Below are positions 24,387-32,845 of a DNA stretch of 64,000 bases, piece by piece. The DNA is from Weissella thailandensis. GTDB taxonomy: Bacteria > Bacillota > Bacilli > Lactobacillales > Lactobacillaceae. The number at the start of each line of letters is the position of its first letter. Position 1 is the stretch's first letter. The translations under genes were made by a program, and so were the position numbers. The notes beneath the pieces are model-generated. The model saw only the letters and a list, made by a program, of their open reading frames with translations, was not told where the DNA came from and did no database searches. The stretch is taken from assembly GCF_005405465.1 (NCBI RefSeq), contig NZ_BJEC01000003.1, positions 62,001 through 126,000 of the forward strand, read 5' to 3'.

Positions 24387-25712
24387 ATGAAATTAATATT
24401 AGCGGGAGACATGCTATTTTCAAGTCGTAACTTGGTTAATAGATTAGATCCAACTTTAGTAAAAAAATTACAAGCAGCTGATGCTGTATTTGCGAATGCA
24501 GAATTTTCTACACCAAAGCCAGATAAAGCCGTTGCTGCTGGTAGAGGATACGTAACAGCGGTCCGGCCGGATACGTTAAAAGAATTTGCGGATCTTAATA
24601 TTAAATTGATTTCTCTAGCAAATAATCATAGTGGTGACTTCGGTATTGAGGGAATGCGTGATTCACTTGAAGCTGCAGCAGCGCAAGGACTTATTGTGGG
24701 TGGGTTAGCTAATTCTCTTGATGAGGCTCGTATGCCAAGTTTTAGTGATACATCTTCTGGTAGAATCGGCTTTGTCACGGCGACAGCCACGAGAGCAGAT
24801 GTATTTATGGCAAGCAATGCGGGCAATGGTGTACCGGCACGTCCGGGTGTTAATCCATTGCGTTGGCGTGAAACATATGAGGTTTCACCAGAACAATATG
24901 AGCAATTGGAAAAAATATCTGATGATTTGGGGTTAACGGCAAGTAATGAGCAAGGGCGACACATAGAAGGATTTGAAGAGCCCGATGCCAATACATTGAT
25001 TTTTGGTTCATTATTTGAAAAGAACTTAACATTCCATAAGAAAGAAGAAACACAATTCAAAACAGAGGTTAATGCAACTGATTTAGAGGCTCTAACAGAC
25101 AGTATTCGTGATGCAAAATTCCGTAGCGATTTTGTCTTTCTAAATATTCATTCCCATGAAGGTATCAATGCTAATTGGTATGATGATGCACCAGCTGACT
25201 TCTTTGTTGAAACAGCACATGCTGCGATTGATGCGGGAGCAGATGTCGTTATTGGGCATGGGGCACACTTTATGCGTGGTGTGGAAACTTATCATGGCAA
25301 ACCAATATTTTATAATTTGGGCAGCTTAATGATGGAATTTGAATCAGGAAATTCTATCATTCCACCAGAAATGTATGCAGAATATGGCTTGGATGAGCAT
25401 CCTAAACCATCTCAGTTACATCGCCAACGTGCAATGGACGATAATGGTAATTTCATTGGGTTTAATGCTGATTCCAAGTTTTCACAAAACATCATTTTAG
25501 AAGTGGATGTTGATGAAAATAACGATGCTAAAATTCATGTTATACCGATAGATTTGGGCCTGACGAATGAAAATCCTGTGAAACGTGGCTTGCCAAGCAT
25601 TCCTAATGCTGAATCGGCATCATTGTTATTAGAACGGTTAAATCAGCTAAGTCGACCATTACATACGCAGTTTTCTTATGATGAAGTAACGAATACGTTT
25701 GTAATTGATTAA
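24387..25712 (+). CDS. CapA-family (poly-gamma-glutamate synthesis type) metallophosphatase-like protein
   Basis: A 441-residue protein that resembles the calcineurin-like PGA_cap domain. Metal-site segments are GDMLF at residues 7-11 (D8), NAEFS (N about 37), LANNHSGDFG (N-H about 72-73), LNIHSHEG (H-x-H) and VIGHGAHFMRG (GH..H). No signal peptide is seen, which differs from many anchored CapA proteins. It is cotranscribed with the MetQ-like gene. No capB/capC synthesis genes are near, so a poly-glutamate capsule is unlikely; some relatives are annotated as phosphodiesterases. Function is not established. Confidence 0.75.
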   Translation: MKLILAGDMLFSSRNLVNRLDPTLVKKLQAADAVFANAEFSTPKPDKAVAAGRGYVTAVRPDTLKEFADLNIKLISLANNHSGDFGIEGMRDSLEAAAAQGLIVGGLANSLDEARMPSFSDTSSGRIGFVTATATRADVFMASNAGNGVPARPGVNPLRWRETYEVSPEQYEQLEKISDDLGLTASNEQGRHIEGFEEPDANTLIFGSLFEKNLTFHKKEETQFKTEVNATDLEALTDSIRDAKFRSDFVFLNIHSHEGINANWYDDAPADFFVETAHAAIDAGADVVIGHGAHFMRGVETYHGKPIFYNLGSLMMEFESGNSIIPPEMYAEYGLDEHPKPSQLHRQRAMDDNGNFIGFNADSKFSQNIILEVDVDENNDAKIHVIPIDLGLTNENPVKRGLPSIPNAESASLLLERLNQLSRPLHTQFSYDEVTNTFVID

Positions 25713-25726
25713 AATAGTAGGAAACG

Positions 25727-25759
25727 GGTTGGGACAAAACAAATGTCTCAACCTTTTTT
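25727..25759 (+). terminator. rho-independent terminator
   Basis: GGTTGGGACA and TGTCTCAACC around AAACAAA, with TTTTTT after; shared terminator family. Confidence 0.88.
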
Positions 25760-25850
25760 GTACTAAAAATGTATTAATTAATAGTTTATAAATTTTGTAG
25801 TATAAACGCGTTACGCACCAGTTTCAAAGCGACTTTTTTATCGCTTGCCT
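25760..25850 (+). repeat. intergenic hairpin repeat, copy 3 (internally deleted)
   Basis: The left end (TACTAAAAATGTATTAATTA, ATAAATTTTGTAGTATAAAC) is directly joined to the right end (GCGTTACGCACCAGTTTCAAAG). The middle hairpin arms present in the other copies are missing between two GTT motifs. This suggests deletion by short-repeat recombination. Confidence 0.65.
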
Positions 25851-25868
25851 ATTTGTGTCCAAAATATG

Positions 25869-25917
25869 ACCAATTATCTAAATAAATGTACCAACTATCT
25901 TATTTGACCAATATAAG
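25869..25917 (+). promoter_or_regulatory. direct repeats ahead of the ABC exporter
   Basis: ACCAATTATCT (25869-25879) and ACCAACTATCT (25890-25900) are 21 bp apart, exactly two helical turns, and a weaker third (ACCAATATAAG, from 25907) follows. TATAAT at 25930-25935 is the -10 box. The spacing is that of LytTR-type or other dimeric response regulator sites. No such regulator is adjacent. Confidence 0.45.
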
Positions 25918-25982
25918 AAGAAATATCGGTATAATAATGGGTAATTAAGTAGGGGCACACTGGTAGTTAAGGGGGAGTGGGG

Positions 25983-26849
25983 ATGTATTTAGAAACGAAG
26001 GAGCTGACGAAAGCATTCGGAGAACAAGTGGCTGTCGATAACTTGAACATGTCAATTGACCAAGGAAGTTTTACGGCTATTCTGGGTCCGAATGGTGCTG
26101 GTAAATCCACAACAATATCGATGTTGTTGGGATTATTGTCACCTACGAGTGGCAAAATCATTTACCATACAAAAACGCCAAAGATTGGTGTGGTATTTCA
26201 AACTAGCGTCTTAGATACAGAACTAACTGTGACAGAGAATTTGTCCGTACGTCAGAAAATGACTGGTAAAGCAGATAAATTAGAAATTGATCAGGTGATG
26301 CATAAATTAGGGGTTAGCTCATTTGCTAATAAGCGATATGGTCAGCTGTCGGGTGGGCAAAGACGACGTACTGATATTGCACGGGCATTAATAGGCAATC
26401 CGGATATTTTATTTTTAGATGAACCGACTGCAGGATTAGATATTCAGACTAGAAAAACAATTTGGGAAATCTTAACAAAATTGCGGCAAGAAGAAAATTT
26501 AACGATTGTTTTGACAACCCATTATTTAGAAGAAGCTGATCAATCAGACATGATTTTTATCATTGATCAGGGTAAATTAGTTGCTCATGGATCAGCTACT
26601 GATTTGAAATATCAATATGCGAAAAACCAATTGATTTTAGAAACAAACGATATGGAAAATGCTAAAAAGCAGCTGCATGCAGTCAAATATACCATTCTGC
26701 CAGACAACAGATTGCAGGTGATGCCGGAAAATACGCAAGTAGCTTTACGTATTTTGGGTGATCTTGCACCGTTGATTACCCACTTTGAATATCGTGAAGG
26801 AACTATCGATGATGCATTCATTACATTAACCGGAAAGGAGATGCACTGA
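25983..26849 (+). CDS. ABC-2 type exporter, ATP-binding protein
   Basis: A 288-residue ATPase. Walker A GPNGAGKST (K41), Q-loop region VVFQTSVLD, signature LSGGQRRR, Walker B ILFLDEPTAGLD and the switch H in TTHYLEEAD are all intact. After residue 210 there is a regulatory tail typical of drug- or lipid-export ATPases (DrrA/CcmA type). The ATG at 25983 follows GGGGGAG; a GTG six bases upstream is less well placed. The permease gene begins one base after the stop. Direct repeats upstream suggest control by a response regulator. Confidence 0.9.
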   Translation: MYLETKELTKAFGEQVAVDNLNMSIDQGSFTAILGPNGAGKSTTISMLLGLLSPTSGKIIYHTKTPKIGVVFQTSVLDTELTVTENLSVRQKMTGKADKLEIDQVMHKLGVSSFANKRYGQLSGGQRRRTDIARALIGNPDILFLDEPTAGLDIQTRKTIWEILTKLRQEENLTIVLTTHYLEEADQSDMIFIIDQGKLVAHGSATDLKYQYAKNQLILETNDMENAKKQLHAVKYTILPDNRLQVMPENTQVALRILGDLAPLITHFEYREGTIDDAFITLTGKEMH

Positions 26850-26850
26850 T

Positions 26851-27717
26851 ATGTTCACATTATGTTATCGAAATTTATTATTATATTTTCGTAACAAATC
26901 AGGAGTCTTTTTTTCATTACTTGCAGCTTTAATTTCTTTTATTTTATATATTGCGTTTTTAAAAGATACGATTGCTGGTAGTTGGGGTAGAATACCTGGA
27001 CATACTACATTTTTAGACTTATGGCTAATTGGTGGTACTTTAGGCATCACAGCAATTACGACAACATTATCTGCTTTAAGTCAGCGCGTTGAGGATCATG
27101 AAAAAGATACGGAAAATGATTTTATTTTAACAGGGACGAGTCGGTTCAAATTAGCTTTTGGCTATGTTTTGAGTGCAACAGTGATTAGTTTTGTGATGCA
27201 GATTATTGTCTTTTTAGTAATGTATGGATACTTTTATCTTGTTGATGATTTAAGCATTTCACTGTCAAAAATTTTCGTATTAATTAGTTTAATGGCTATA
27301 GGATCGATCGTAAATGCGCTGGTTAGTACAGTTATTATGATGTTTGTACATAATCGAAATACACTGAATGCGATTGCTAGTCTTGTAGGAACAGTATCAG
27401 GTTTTTTGGTCGGGGCATATATACCCATCGGTATCTTACCTGAATTTGCGCAATTTTTAGTTAAATTAACACCTGGATCGTATGTTGCATCACTTTATCG
27501 TCAGACGTTACTGAATGACGATATGATAGAGCTGTTTCCAAAAGAGATGCAACGTAATGCGTTTTCTGAAGAATTGGGCATTCAGTTGAAATGGGATAAT
27601 CTATTGAATTTTAATCAATCATTACTGGTTACGATTGGTTTATTTGTATTTTTCCTAAGTATTGTTTTAGTTGTTGAATACAAGACTTCTAATAGTATGA
27701 GTAAATTAGATCATTAA
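26851..27717 (+). CDS. ABC-2 type exporter, permease
   Basis: A 288-residue membrane protein with six helices: about residues 20-40, 57-78, 103-127, 138-162, 170-195 and 255-276. The pattern and a loop with PGSYVASLYRQTLL match ABC-2 permeases. Its ATG follows the ATPase stop (TGATATG), so they are translationally coupled. Together they form one exporter for a lipid, drug or peptide; the substrate is unknown. Confidence 0.86.
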   Translation: MFTLCYRNLLLYFRNKSGVFFSLLAALISFILYIAFLKDTIAGSWGRIPGHTTFLDLWLIGGTLGITAITTTLSALSQRVEDHEKDTENDFILTGTSRFKLAFGYVLSATVISFVMQIIVFLVMYGYFYLVDDLSISLSKIFVLISLMAIGSIVNALVSTVIMMFVHNRNTLNAIASLVGTVSGFLVGAYIPIGILPEFAQFLVKLTPGSYVASLYRQTLLNDDMIELFPKEMQRNAFSEELGIQLKWDNLLNFNQSLLVTIGLFVFFLSIVLVVEYKTSNSMSKLDH

Positions 27718-27808
27718 TCGTTCTTAGATAGTATGAGTTGTATTCAGACAGGTTGTTAGTTAGACTCGAAGTGTAGTCATTATATAAAATGCTAGATTGG
27801 AGAATGCG

Positions 27809-28660
27809 ATGAAGAAAGTGACATTAGCAGGTGTAGAAGTACCAGCAATTGGAATTGGAACATGGCATATGGGGGAAGATCCATCACAGGAACAACACGA
27901 AATCCAAGCTATTCGTAGTGGCTTAGATGCTGGTGCCCGTGTCGTTGATACAGCTGAGATGTATGGTTCAGGTAAATCAGAAACATTGGTTGGAAAAGCA
28001 TTGGCACCTTATCAACGTAATGAAATTTACTTGGTCTCAAAAGTATTGCCACACAATGCATCTAAGGCGAAATTGGAACAACATTTAGATGCGTCGTTAC
28101 AGCGATTGCAAACGGATTATCTTGACCTTTATCTCTATCATTGGCGTGGTGGTGTGCCCTTAGCTGAAACGATTGCCGAATTAGATCGTATGAAGCAAAT
28201 TGGGAAAATCAAAGCTTGGGGTGTATCAAATTTTGACGTCACGGACATGGAGGAACTTTTGGAATTACCTGCCGGAAAGAATGTAGCCGTGAATCAAGAT
28301 CTTTATAATATTGAGGAACGTGGTATTGAGTATGACTTGCTACCTTGGCAGAGTGAGCATCATGTCCCTTTGATTGCCTATAGCCCAGTTGGTGGTAAAC
28401 AGAATGAATTGGGAACTTCAATGCTGACTAATCAAGTAGTTAAAGAGATTGCTAATCAACATGATGTGACACCGTATGTGTTGTTGCTCGCCTGGATTAT
28501 ACGAAATGGTCAGACGATTGCTATTCCACAGACTAATAATCCAGAACATGCTGCAGCCAATATGCAGGCGGCTAGTTTAGAACTAACCGCTGCGGAGCTT
28601 AAGCGATTAGATCAAGAGTATCCAAGACCAGATCATAAAGTACCCTTGGCTATTAATTAA
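27809..28660 (+). CDS. aldo/keto reductase
   Basis: A 283-residue NADPH-dependent TIM-barrel reductase. The catalytic tetrad is present: D47 and Y52 (DTAEMYGSGKSE), K78 (LVSKVL) and H111 (YLYHWRGG). The conserved GKIKAWGVSNFD and the C-terminal PQTNNPEHAAANM cofactor-phosphate segment are visible. ATG 27809 follows TTGGAGA; the TTG 12 bases before is inside that site. It is a single gene. Substrate is probably a small aldehyde or keto-sugar, as for 2,5-diketo-gluconate reductase-like enzymes. Confidence 0.88.
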   Translation: MKKVTLAGVEVPAIGIGTWHMGEDPSQEQHEIQAIRSGLDAGARVVDTAEMYGSGKSETLVGKALAPYQRNEIYLVSKVLPHNASKAKLEQHLDASLQRLQTDYLDLYLYHWRGGVPLAETIAELDRMKQIGKIKAWGVSNFDVTDMEELLELPAGKNVAVNQDLYNIEERGIEYDLLPWQSEHHVPLIAYSPVGGKQNELGTSMLTNQVVKEIANQHDVTPYVLLLAWIIRNGQTIAIPQTNNPEHAAANMQAASLELTAAELKRLDQEYPRPDHKVPLAIN

Positions 28661-28676
28661 TATGTTACTAATGTAA

Positions 28677-28719
28677 AAAGTGGTTGGAACTGTTATGTTG
28701 TTCCAACCACTTTTTTATG
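28677..28719. terminator. bidirectional terminator
   Basis: AAAGTGGTTGGAAC and GTTCCAACCACTTTTTT around TGTTATGTT, between convergent genes. Confidence 0.9.
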
Positions 28720-28721
28720 GT

Positions 28722-29651
28722 TTAGTTTTTAATGACAACATCTTCACGAGCATGTATTAGCTCTGTAATTAATGTATTAGTTGGGGTAGGAATATTTAAT
28801 TCCTTTCCCATGCGGGCAATCGCACCGTTTAAGTAATCAATTTCAGTATGTCGTCCAGACGCAATGTCTTGATGCATTGATGGATAATGGTCACCTGCTT
28901 GATCTGGCGCCAGTGATGAGTTAATTGTTTTTAAAGCAAGTTCGGCAGTTAAAGGGATGCCCTTAGCTTGAGCGACAGCTTCAAATTCATCAACAACACG
29001 TTTTGCTAAAACTGGTGTGTATTGGCTTTTGCGTAGGTCCATAATTTTACAATCTAAGATGGTACAGAAAGTGTTTAAAACGCTGTTTAAACAAGCCTTT
29101 TTCCAGATTGATAATAAGACATTGTTACTGGGACGAGCATCTAAGTCAGCTTTGTTTAGTACATCATTGACCTTAATGACTGTTTCATGTGAAACATTTC
29201 CTACGGCTTGAAATTCGATGTACCCAGAACCATTTAGAACGACGGTACCAGGACCAATTAATTCACTAGTCCAAAGCGTCGTACCAACTAGTAAATCGAG
29301 ATGAGGGTTGAATTTTTTAATTGTTTCCAGGTTACCAATACCGTTTGATAAACATAAAACTGCTGTATTATCAGTTAATAAATGTGAAATTTTATTCAGC
29401 ATATCATTTAATTGCGTTGCCTTTGTAAATAGCAAAACTAGGTCAAAATCATCGTTAACATCTTCAGGAAAAGCAGCTGGTATTTTTACAAATTGTTGTT
29501 TACCAGCGGTTTCTATAGAGAGCCCTTTTGTGTTGATAGTTGCGATATGTTCTGACCACAAATCTATTAATGTGACTTGATTACCCGCTTGATGAAGCAT
29601 GTAACCAAAGCGACTGCCCATTGCACCACTACCTGCAATTGCTATTTTCAT
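28722..29651 (-). CDS. panE: 2-dehydropantoate 2-reductase (ketopantoate reductase)
   Basis: A 309-residue NADPH-dependent enzyme that reduces ketopantoate to pantoate for coenzyme A. The N-terminal GSGAMGSRFG is the dinucleotide motif, LCLSNGIGN is the family block after the second strand, and KKACLNSVLN holds the catalytic lysine and substrate asparagines. Length is normal. No other pantothenate genes are nearby. In lactic acid bacteria PanE-like proteins also act as D-hydroxyisocaproate dehydrogenases on branched 2-oxo acids, which would fit the two other hydroxyacid modules here. A parS-like site lies inside the gene. Confidence 0.82.
   Translation of the reverse strand: MKIAIAGSGAMGSRFGYMLHQAGNQVTLIDLWSEHIATINTKGLSIETAGKQQFVKIPAAFPEDVNDDFDLVLLFTKATQLNDMLNKISHLLTDNTAVLCLSNGIGNLETIKKFNPHLDLLVGTTLWTSELIGPGTVVLNGSGYIEFQAVGNVSHETVIKVNDVLNKADLDARPSNNVLLSIWKKACLNSVLNTFCTILDCKIMDLRKSQYTPVLAKRVVDEFEAVAQAKGIPLTAELALKTINSSLAPDQAGDHYPSMHQDIASGRHTEIDYLNGAIARMGKELNIPTPTNTLITELIHAREDVVIKN
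29181..29196. other. parS-like site 5 (inside panE)
   Basis: TGTTTCATGTGAAACA, identical over all 16 bases to site 1 at 3356. Confidence 0.55.
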
Positions 29652-29722
29652 GATGTACCCTTTCTTTTAGAACGCTTTCACCTATATTTTACCAGAATTA
29701 CGGTGTAGCGAACGATGTTATG

Positions 29723-30319
29723 TTAGGGTGTCATTTTATTATCTGACAATGCAGATTTTCTGAGTAGAACGATCAACATTAATGATGTATCTAATATGAA
29801 TAAATAAATTGGAAATGAAGCTGTACTAAATGACCAATGAGTGGTTGCCGCTAAAATTGCCGAGGTTGATGAAATCACTCCACCGATGTAATAGACAGGG
29901 GCTTCAGTATTGGGATAAAGCCAAGCCTTACGCAATGTTGGTATTGAGGCAATCGCATCGCTAAGGATTGAAAAGATAATAGCAAGAATTGGGTCGTCAG
30001 TAAGGCGCCAAATTACGATGGCGAAGATGGCCACGATTCCGCAGAGATAATCCAGGAAGCTCAATTTCCAATAAGCCGATTTGTTAAACATTGAGGCGAT
30101 GAATACTAATAGGGGCATAAATCCAGCCATAAATACTGGTAAGATAGACCAATCAAAGCCAGTTGCTGCAATCGTTGCGACGACAGAAATCAGTGGCGAT
30201 ACTGCCCACAATAACCAAGTCACCTTATTAGGTTGCGCTTTACCTTGTAGAGTTGCGATTAAGTAAACTGAACCAAAAACAACGGAGCATAATGCACCGA
30301 CTAACACAAGATATTGCAT
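29723..30319 (-). CDS. uncharacterised membrane protein, 198 aa
   Basis: A protein with about six to seven helices (residues 3-23, 33-52, 57-76, 84-104, 108-122, 140-160, 168-186). I do not recognise the family with certainty. The segment QPNKVTWLLWAVSPLIS followed by a similar helical unit resembles the PQ-loop/SemiSWEET style of small transporters. It begins one base after the stop of a GNAT acetyltransferase and is surely cotranscribed with it. Confidence 0.55.
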   Translation of the reverse strand: MQYLVLVGALCSVVFGSVYLIATLQGKAQPNKVTWLLWAVSPLISVVATIAATGFDWSILPVFMAGFMPLLVFIASMFNKSAYWKLSFLDYLCGIVAIFAIVIWRLTDDPILAIIFSILSDAIASIPTLRKAWLYPNTEAPVYYIGGVISSTSAILAATTHWSFSTASFPIYLFILDTSLMLIVLLRKSALSDNKMTP

Positions 30320-30320
30320 A

Positions 30321-30776
30321 TTAATGGCCCTCGCTCAAAAGCATATCGATATGAGGGATGTCATCTTCTAGATAGACATCGGATATGGCCTGAAAACCAA
30401 AAGATTCATAAAAGTTGCGTAGATAATTTTGCGCACCAATTTTAATATCTTGCTCCGGATACATCCGCCGAATTTCTTTGATGGTCTCGGTAACGATTTG
30501 ACGGCCAAATTGTTGATGACGATAGGATTTGGCTACTAACACACGTCCGAAACGTATGTAATTTGGATCATCGTCAGAGATAATACGTGTATAAGCGATC
30601 AAATCATGATTATTTGTTAAATAAACATGGCGAGCATTAAAATCGGCATCATCAACTTCTTGATAAACGCATTTTTGCTCTACAACAAATACCTTGGTAC
30701 GTGCTTGCATAATCGTAATTAGTTCTGAACTATTTAGTTCATTGTTATTTTTAATAGTAAGCGTTACTTCTGCCAT
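30321..30776 (-). CDS. GNAT family N-acetyltransferase (ElaA-like)
   Basis: A 151-residue acetyltransferase. EQKCVYQEVDDADFNARHVYL is typical of ElaA-like proteins, and RFGRVLVAKSYRHQQFGRQIV is the acetyl-CoA loop (R/Q-x-x-G-x-G/A variant). FYESFGFQAISDVYLEDDIPHIDM matches the C-terminal family end. The acceptor is unknown. It forms an operon with the membrane protein behind it. Confidence 0.84.
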   Translation of the reverse strand: MAEVTLTIKNNNELNSSELITIMQARTKVFVVEQKCVYQEVDDADFNARHVYLTNNHDLIAYTRIISDDDPNYIRFGRVLVAKSYRHQQFGRQIVTETIKEIRRMYPEQDIKIGAQNYLRNFYESFGFQAISDVYLEDDIPHIDMLLSEGH

Positions 30777-31006
30777 GGTTAACGTACCACCTCCTGGAAA
30801 AATAGAATATTAAATGACTTCCTAATGCCCAATGTTATCATATTTCAACAAATAAAAATGTATTTTTATTATATTTTTTAAATAAATATACATATAGGGT
30901 ATTGTTATTCATTATTTCTATGATACTTCATAAACGTTTAGCTTGACGATAATAATAAAATTCCGTAATCTTTAAGAAAAATAAGCAATTTAGTGGGGAA
31001 AACGTA

Positions 31007-31948
31007 ATGAAGAATGTATATTTCAACCATGATGGGAACGTTGATGATTTAGTATCGTTATTACTTTTGTTGCAAATGCCAGATGTTAACTTATTAGGGG
31101 TTGGGGTGACTGATGCTGATGGCTATGTTGAGCCATCAGTTTCAGCATCGCGAAAAATTGTTGATTTGTTTGGTCATGAAGGTCGGCAACCGATGGATAT
31201 TGCCAAGTCAAATTCACGAGCTGCGCATCAATTTTCAAAAGAGTGGCGCTTAAGTTCGTTTTCATTTGATGATTTTCCAATTTTAAACGAGCATGGTGAG
31301 CCTAAAACACCAGTTGCGACAAAACCAGGCCATCTGGATATGATTGATAAGATTAAGTCAGCTGATGACAGAGTAACTTTAGTTATGACTGGTCCATTGT
31401 CGGATTTGGCACGTGCACTAGATGAAGAACCAAGTATTGTTGAAAAGATTGAAAGTGTTCATTGGATGGGTGGTGCTTTGAACAGCAAAGGAAATGTTGC
31501 TGAGCCGGGTGCTGATGACACGATGGAGTGGAATGCTTATTGGGATGCCGAGGCGGTGAAAAAAGTCTGGGATTCAGATTTGAAGATTGTTATGGTCGGG
31601 TTGGACAGTACAGATCAAGTGACTTTAACTGCTGAATTGCGGCAACGTTGGGCTAAGCAACGCCGTCATCCAGCGTTAGATTTAATTGGACAGGGCTATT
31701 CATTAGTGCATTCGTTTGAGGCGAACTCGACTTATTATCTATGGGACGTACTCACAACTTTGGCATCAGCGTATCCAGAATTAGTAGAGTCGGTACAAGT
31801 AAAGACGGATGTAGTAACAACTGGTGCATCAGAAGGTCGGACATATCAAACGGATGAAGGTCGTGAGATTACTTTTGTCACAAGTGTTGATGCAGAAGCC
31901 TTTTATGACAAGATTGATGAGCTAGCAAAATTAGGGGATAGTAAATAG
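31007..31948 (+). CDS. inosine/uridine-preferring nucleoside hydrolase family protein
   Basis: A 313-residue N-ribohydrolase that splits nucleosides into base and ribose. The N-terminal calcium-site motif, usually DxDxGxDD, appears as NHDGNVDD at residues 7-14; [20 protein letters not shown] and the [11 protein letters not shown] block (usual EFN...DPEA) are all visible. The start has a GGGG-type site. Thirty-five bases downstream is NanE, a combination with no obvious shared pathway except sugar/nucleoside scavenging. Preference among nucleosides is unknown. Confidence 0.83.
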   Translation: MKNVYFNHDGNVDDLVSLLLLLQMPDVNLLGVGVTDADGYVEPSVSASRKIVDLFGHEGRQPMDIAKSNSRAAHQFSKEWRLSSFSFDDFPILNEHGEPKTPVATKPGHLDMIDKIKSADDRVTLVMTGPLSDLARALDEEPSIVEKIESVHWMGGALNSKGNVAEPGADDTMEWNAYWDAEAVKKVWDSDLKIVMVGLDSTDQVTLTAELRQRWAKQRRHPALDLIGQGYSLVHSFEANSTYYLWDVLTTLASAYPELVESVQVKTDVVTTGASEGRTYQTDEGREITFVTSVDAEAFYDKIDELAKLGDSK

Positions 31949-31983
31949 TCGATAGATTGAACAGGTTGAGGGAGTCATTCAAA

Positions 31984-32673
31984 ATGGATAAGCAAGCGTT
32001 GATGCATCAAATTGCTAATGGATTAATCGTTTCATGTCAAGCATTGCCAGGTGAACCGTTGTATACGGAAAAAGGTGGGGTTATGCCACTATTAGCTCTG
32101 GCGGCACAACAAGGTGGTGCAGTCGGAATTCGTGCCAACTCAGTCCGTGATATTCAGGAAATTAAGGCAGCGGTCAATTTACCCATTATTGGGATTATTA
32201 AGCGTGATTACCCACCTGAAGAACCGTATATCACTGCTACCATGCAAGAAGTTGATGAATTGATGATGGCAAAACCTGATGTAATTGCATTTGATGGCAC
32301 ATTACGACCACGACATGATGGCCTAACAATTAGCGAATTTATTGGTCAAATTAAAGAAAAATATCCAGAACAATTATTGATGGCAGACATTGCGACGTTT
32401 GCAGATGGCTTAAATGCATGGCAAGCTGGGGTTGATTTTGTAGGCACAACGCTTACTGGTTATACTGCGAATAGTGACAAAATTGATGGCCCAAATTATC
32501 AATTGATCCAACAATTGGTTGATAATGGCATTGATGTTATTGCGGAAGGTAAAATCCATACGCCTGAAGAAGCAAAAAAGATTCAAGGAATGGGTGTTGC
32601 CGGTATTGTCGTCGGTGGTGCGATTACCCGACCAAAAGAAATTACAGAGCGTTTTGTGCGTGAATTAAGTTAG
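31984..32673 (+). CDS. nanE: N-acetylmannosamine-6-phosphate 2-epimerase
   Basis: A 229-residue TIM-barrel enzyme that converts ManNAc-6-P to GlcNAc-6-P. Family segments: [15 protein letters not shown] (residues 10-24), [22 protein letters not shown] (catalytic lysine), [13 protein letters not shown] and [13 protein letters not shown], ending [18 protein letters not shown] 31984 is chosen because GAGGGAG precedes it; a TTG at 31957 is unlikely. The other sialic acid genes (nanA, nanK, a transporter) are absent from the window, so its ManNAc-6-P source is unclear. Confidence 0.88.
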   Translation: MDKQALMHQIANGLIVSCQALPGEPLYTEKGGVMPLLALAAQQGGAVGIRANSVRDIQEIKAAVNLPIIGIIKRDYPPEEPYITATMQEVDELMMAKPDVIAFDGTLRPRHDGLTISEFIGQIKEKYPEQLLMADIATFADGLNAWQAGVDFVGTTLTGYTANSDKIDGPNYQLIQQLVDNGIDVIAEGKIHTPEEAKKIQGMGVAGIVVGGAITRPKEITERFVRELS

Positions 32674-32681
32674 ACTAGATA

Positions 32682-32718
32682 AAAGTGGTTGAGACATTTG
32701 TGTTGTCTCAACCACTTT
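32682..32718 (+). terminator. rho-independent terminator
   Basis: AAAGTGGTTGAGACA and TGTCTCAACCACTTTTT around TTTGTGT; shared terminator family. Confidence 0.9.
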
Positions 32719-32813
32719 TTGCCTGTCACTTATATATGATAGGTTATTTTTGTGTACCAAAAGAATGTTTTTAACAGTTTTTGAATGCGTGGAAAATACA
32801 TAAAATGAATGTA

Positions 32814-32827
32814 AGAAAGCGTTTTCT
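32814..32827 (+). promoter_or_regulatory. cre-like operator of the GH36 gene
   Basis: AGAAAGCGTTTTCT differs from a perfect cre only at the two end bases. It lies 19 bp before the start codon. Nearly the same sequence, AGAAAACGTTTTCT, stands before the permease at 36288, so both genes share this control. Confidence 0.65.
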
Positions 32828-32845
32828 ATAAGAAAGGGGCTTGTT

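Noticed and set aside
24626-25060. 144-residue ORF on the minus strand
   Set aside because: Complete antisense of the CapA-like gene, rich in Ser and Pro as expected of a shadow frame.
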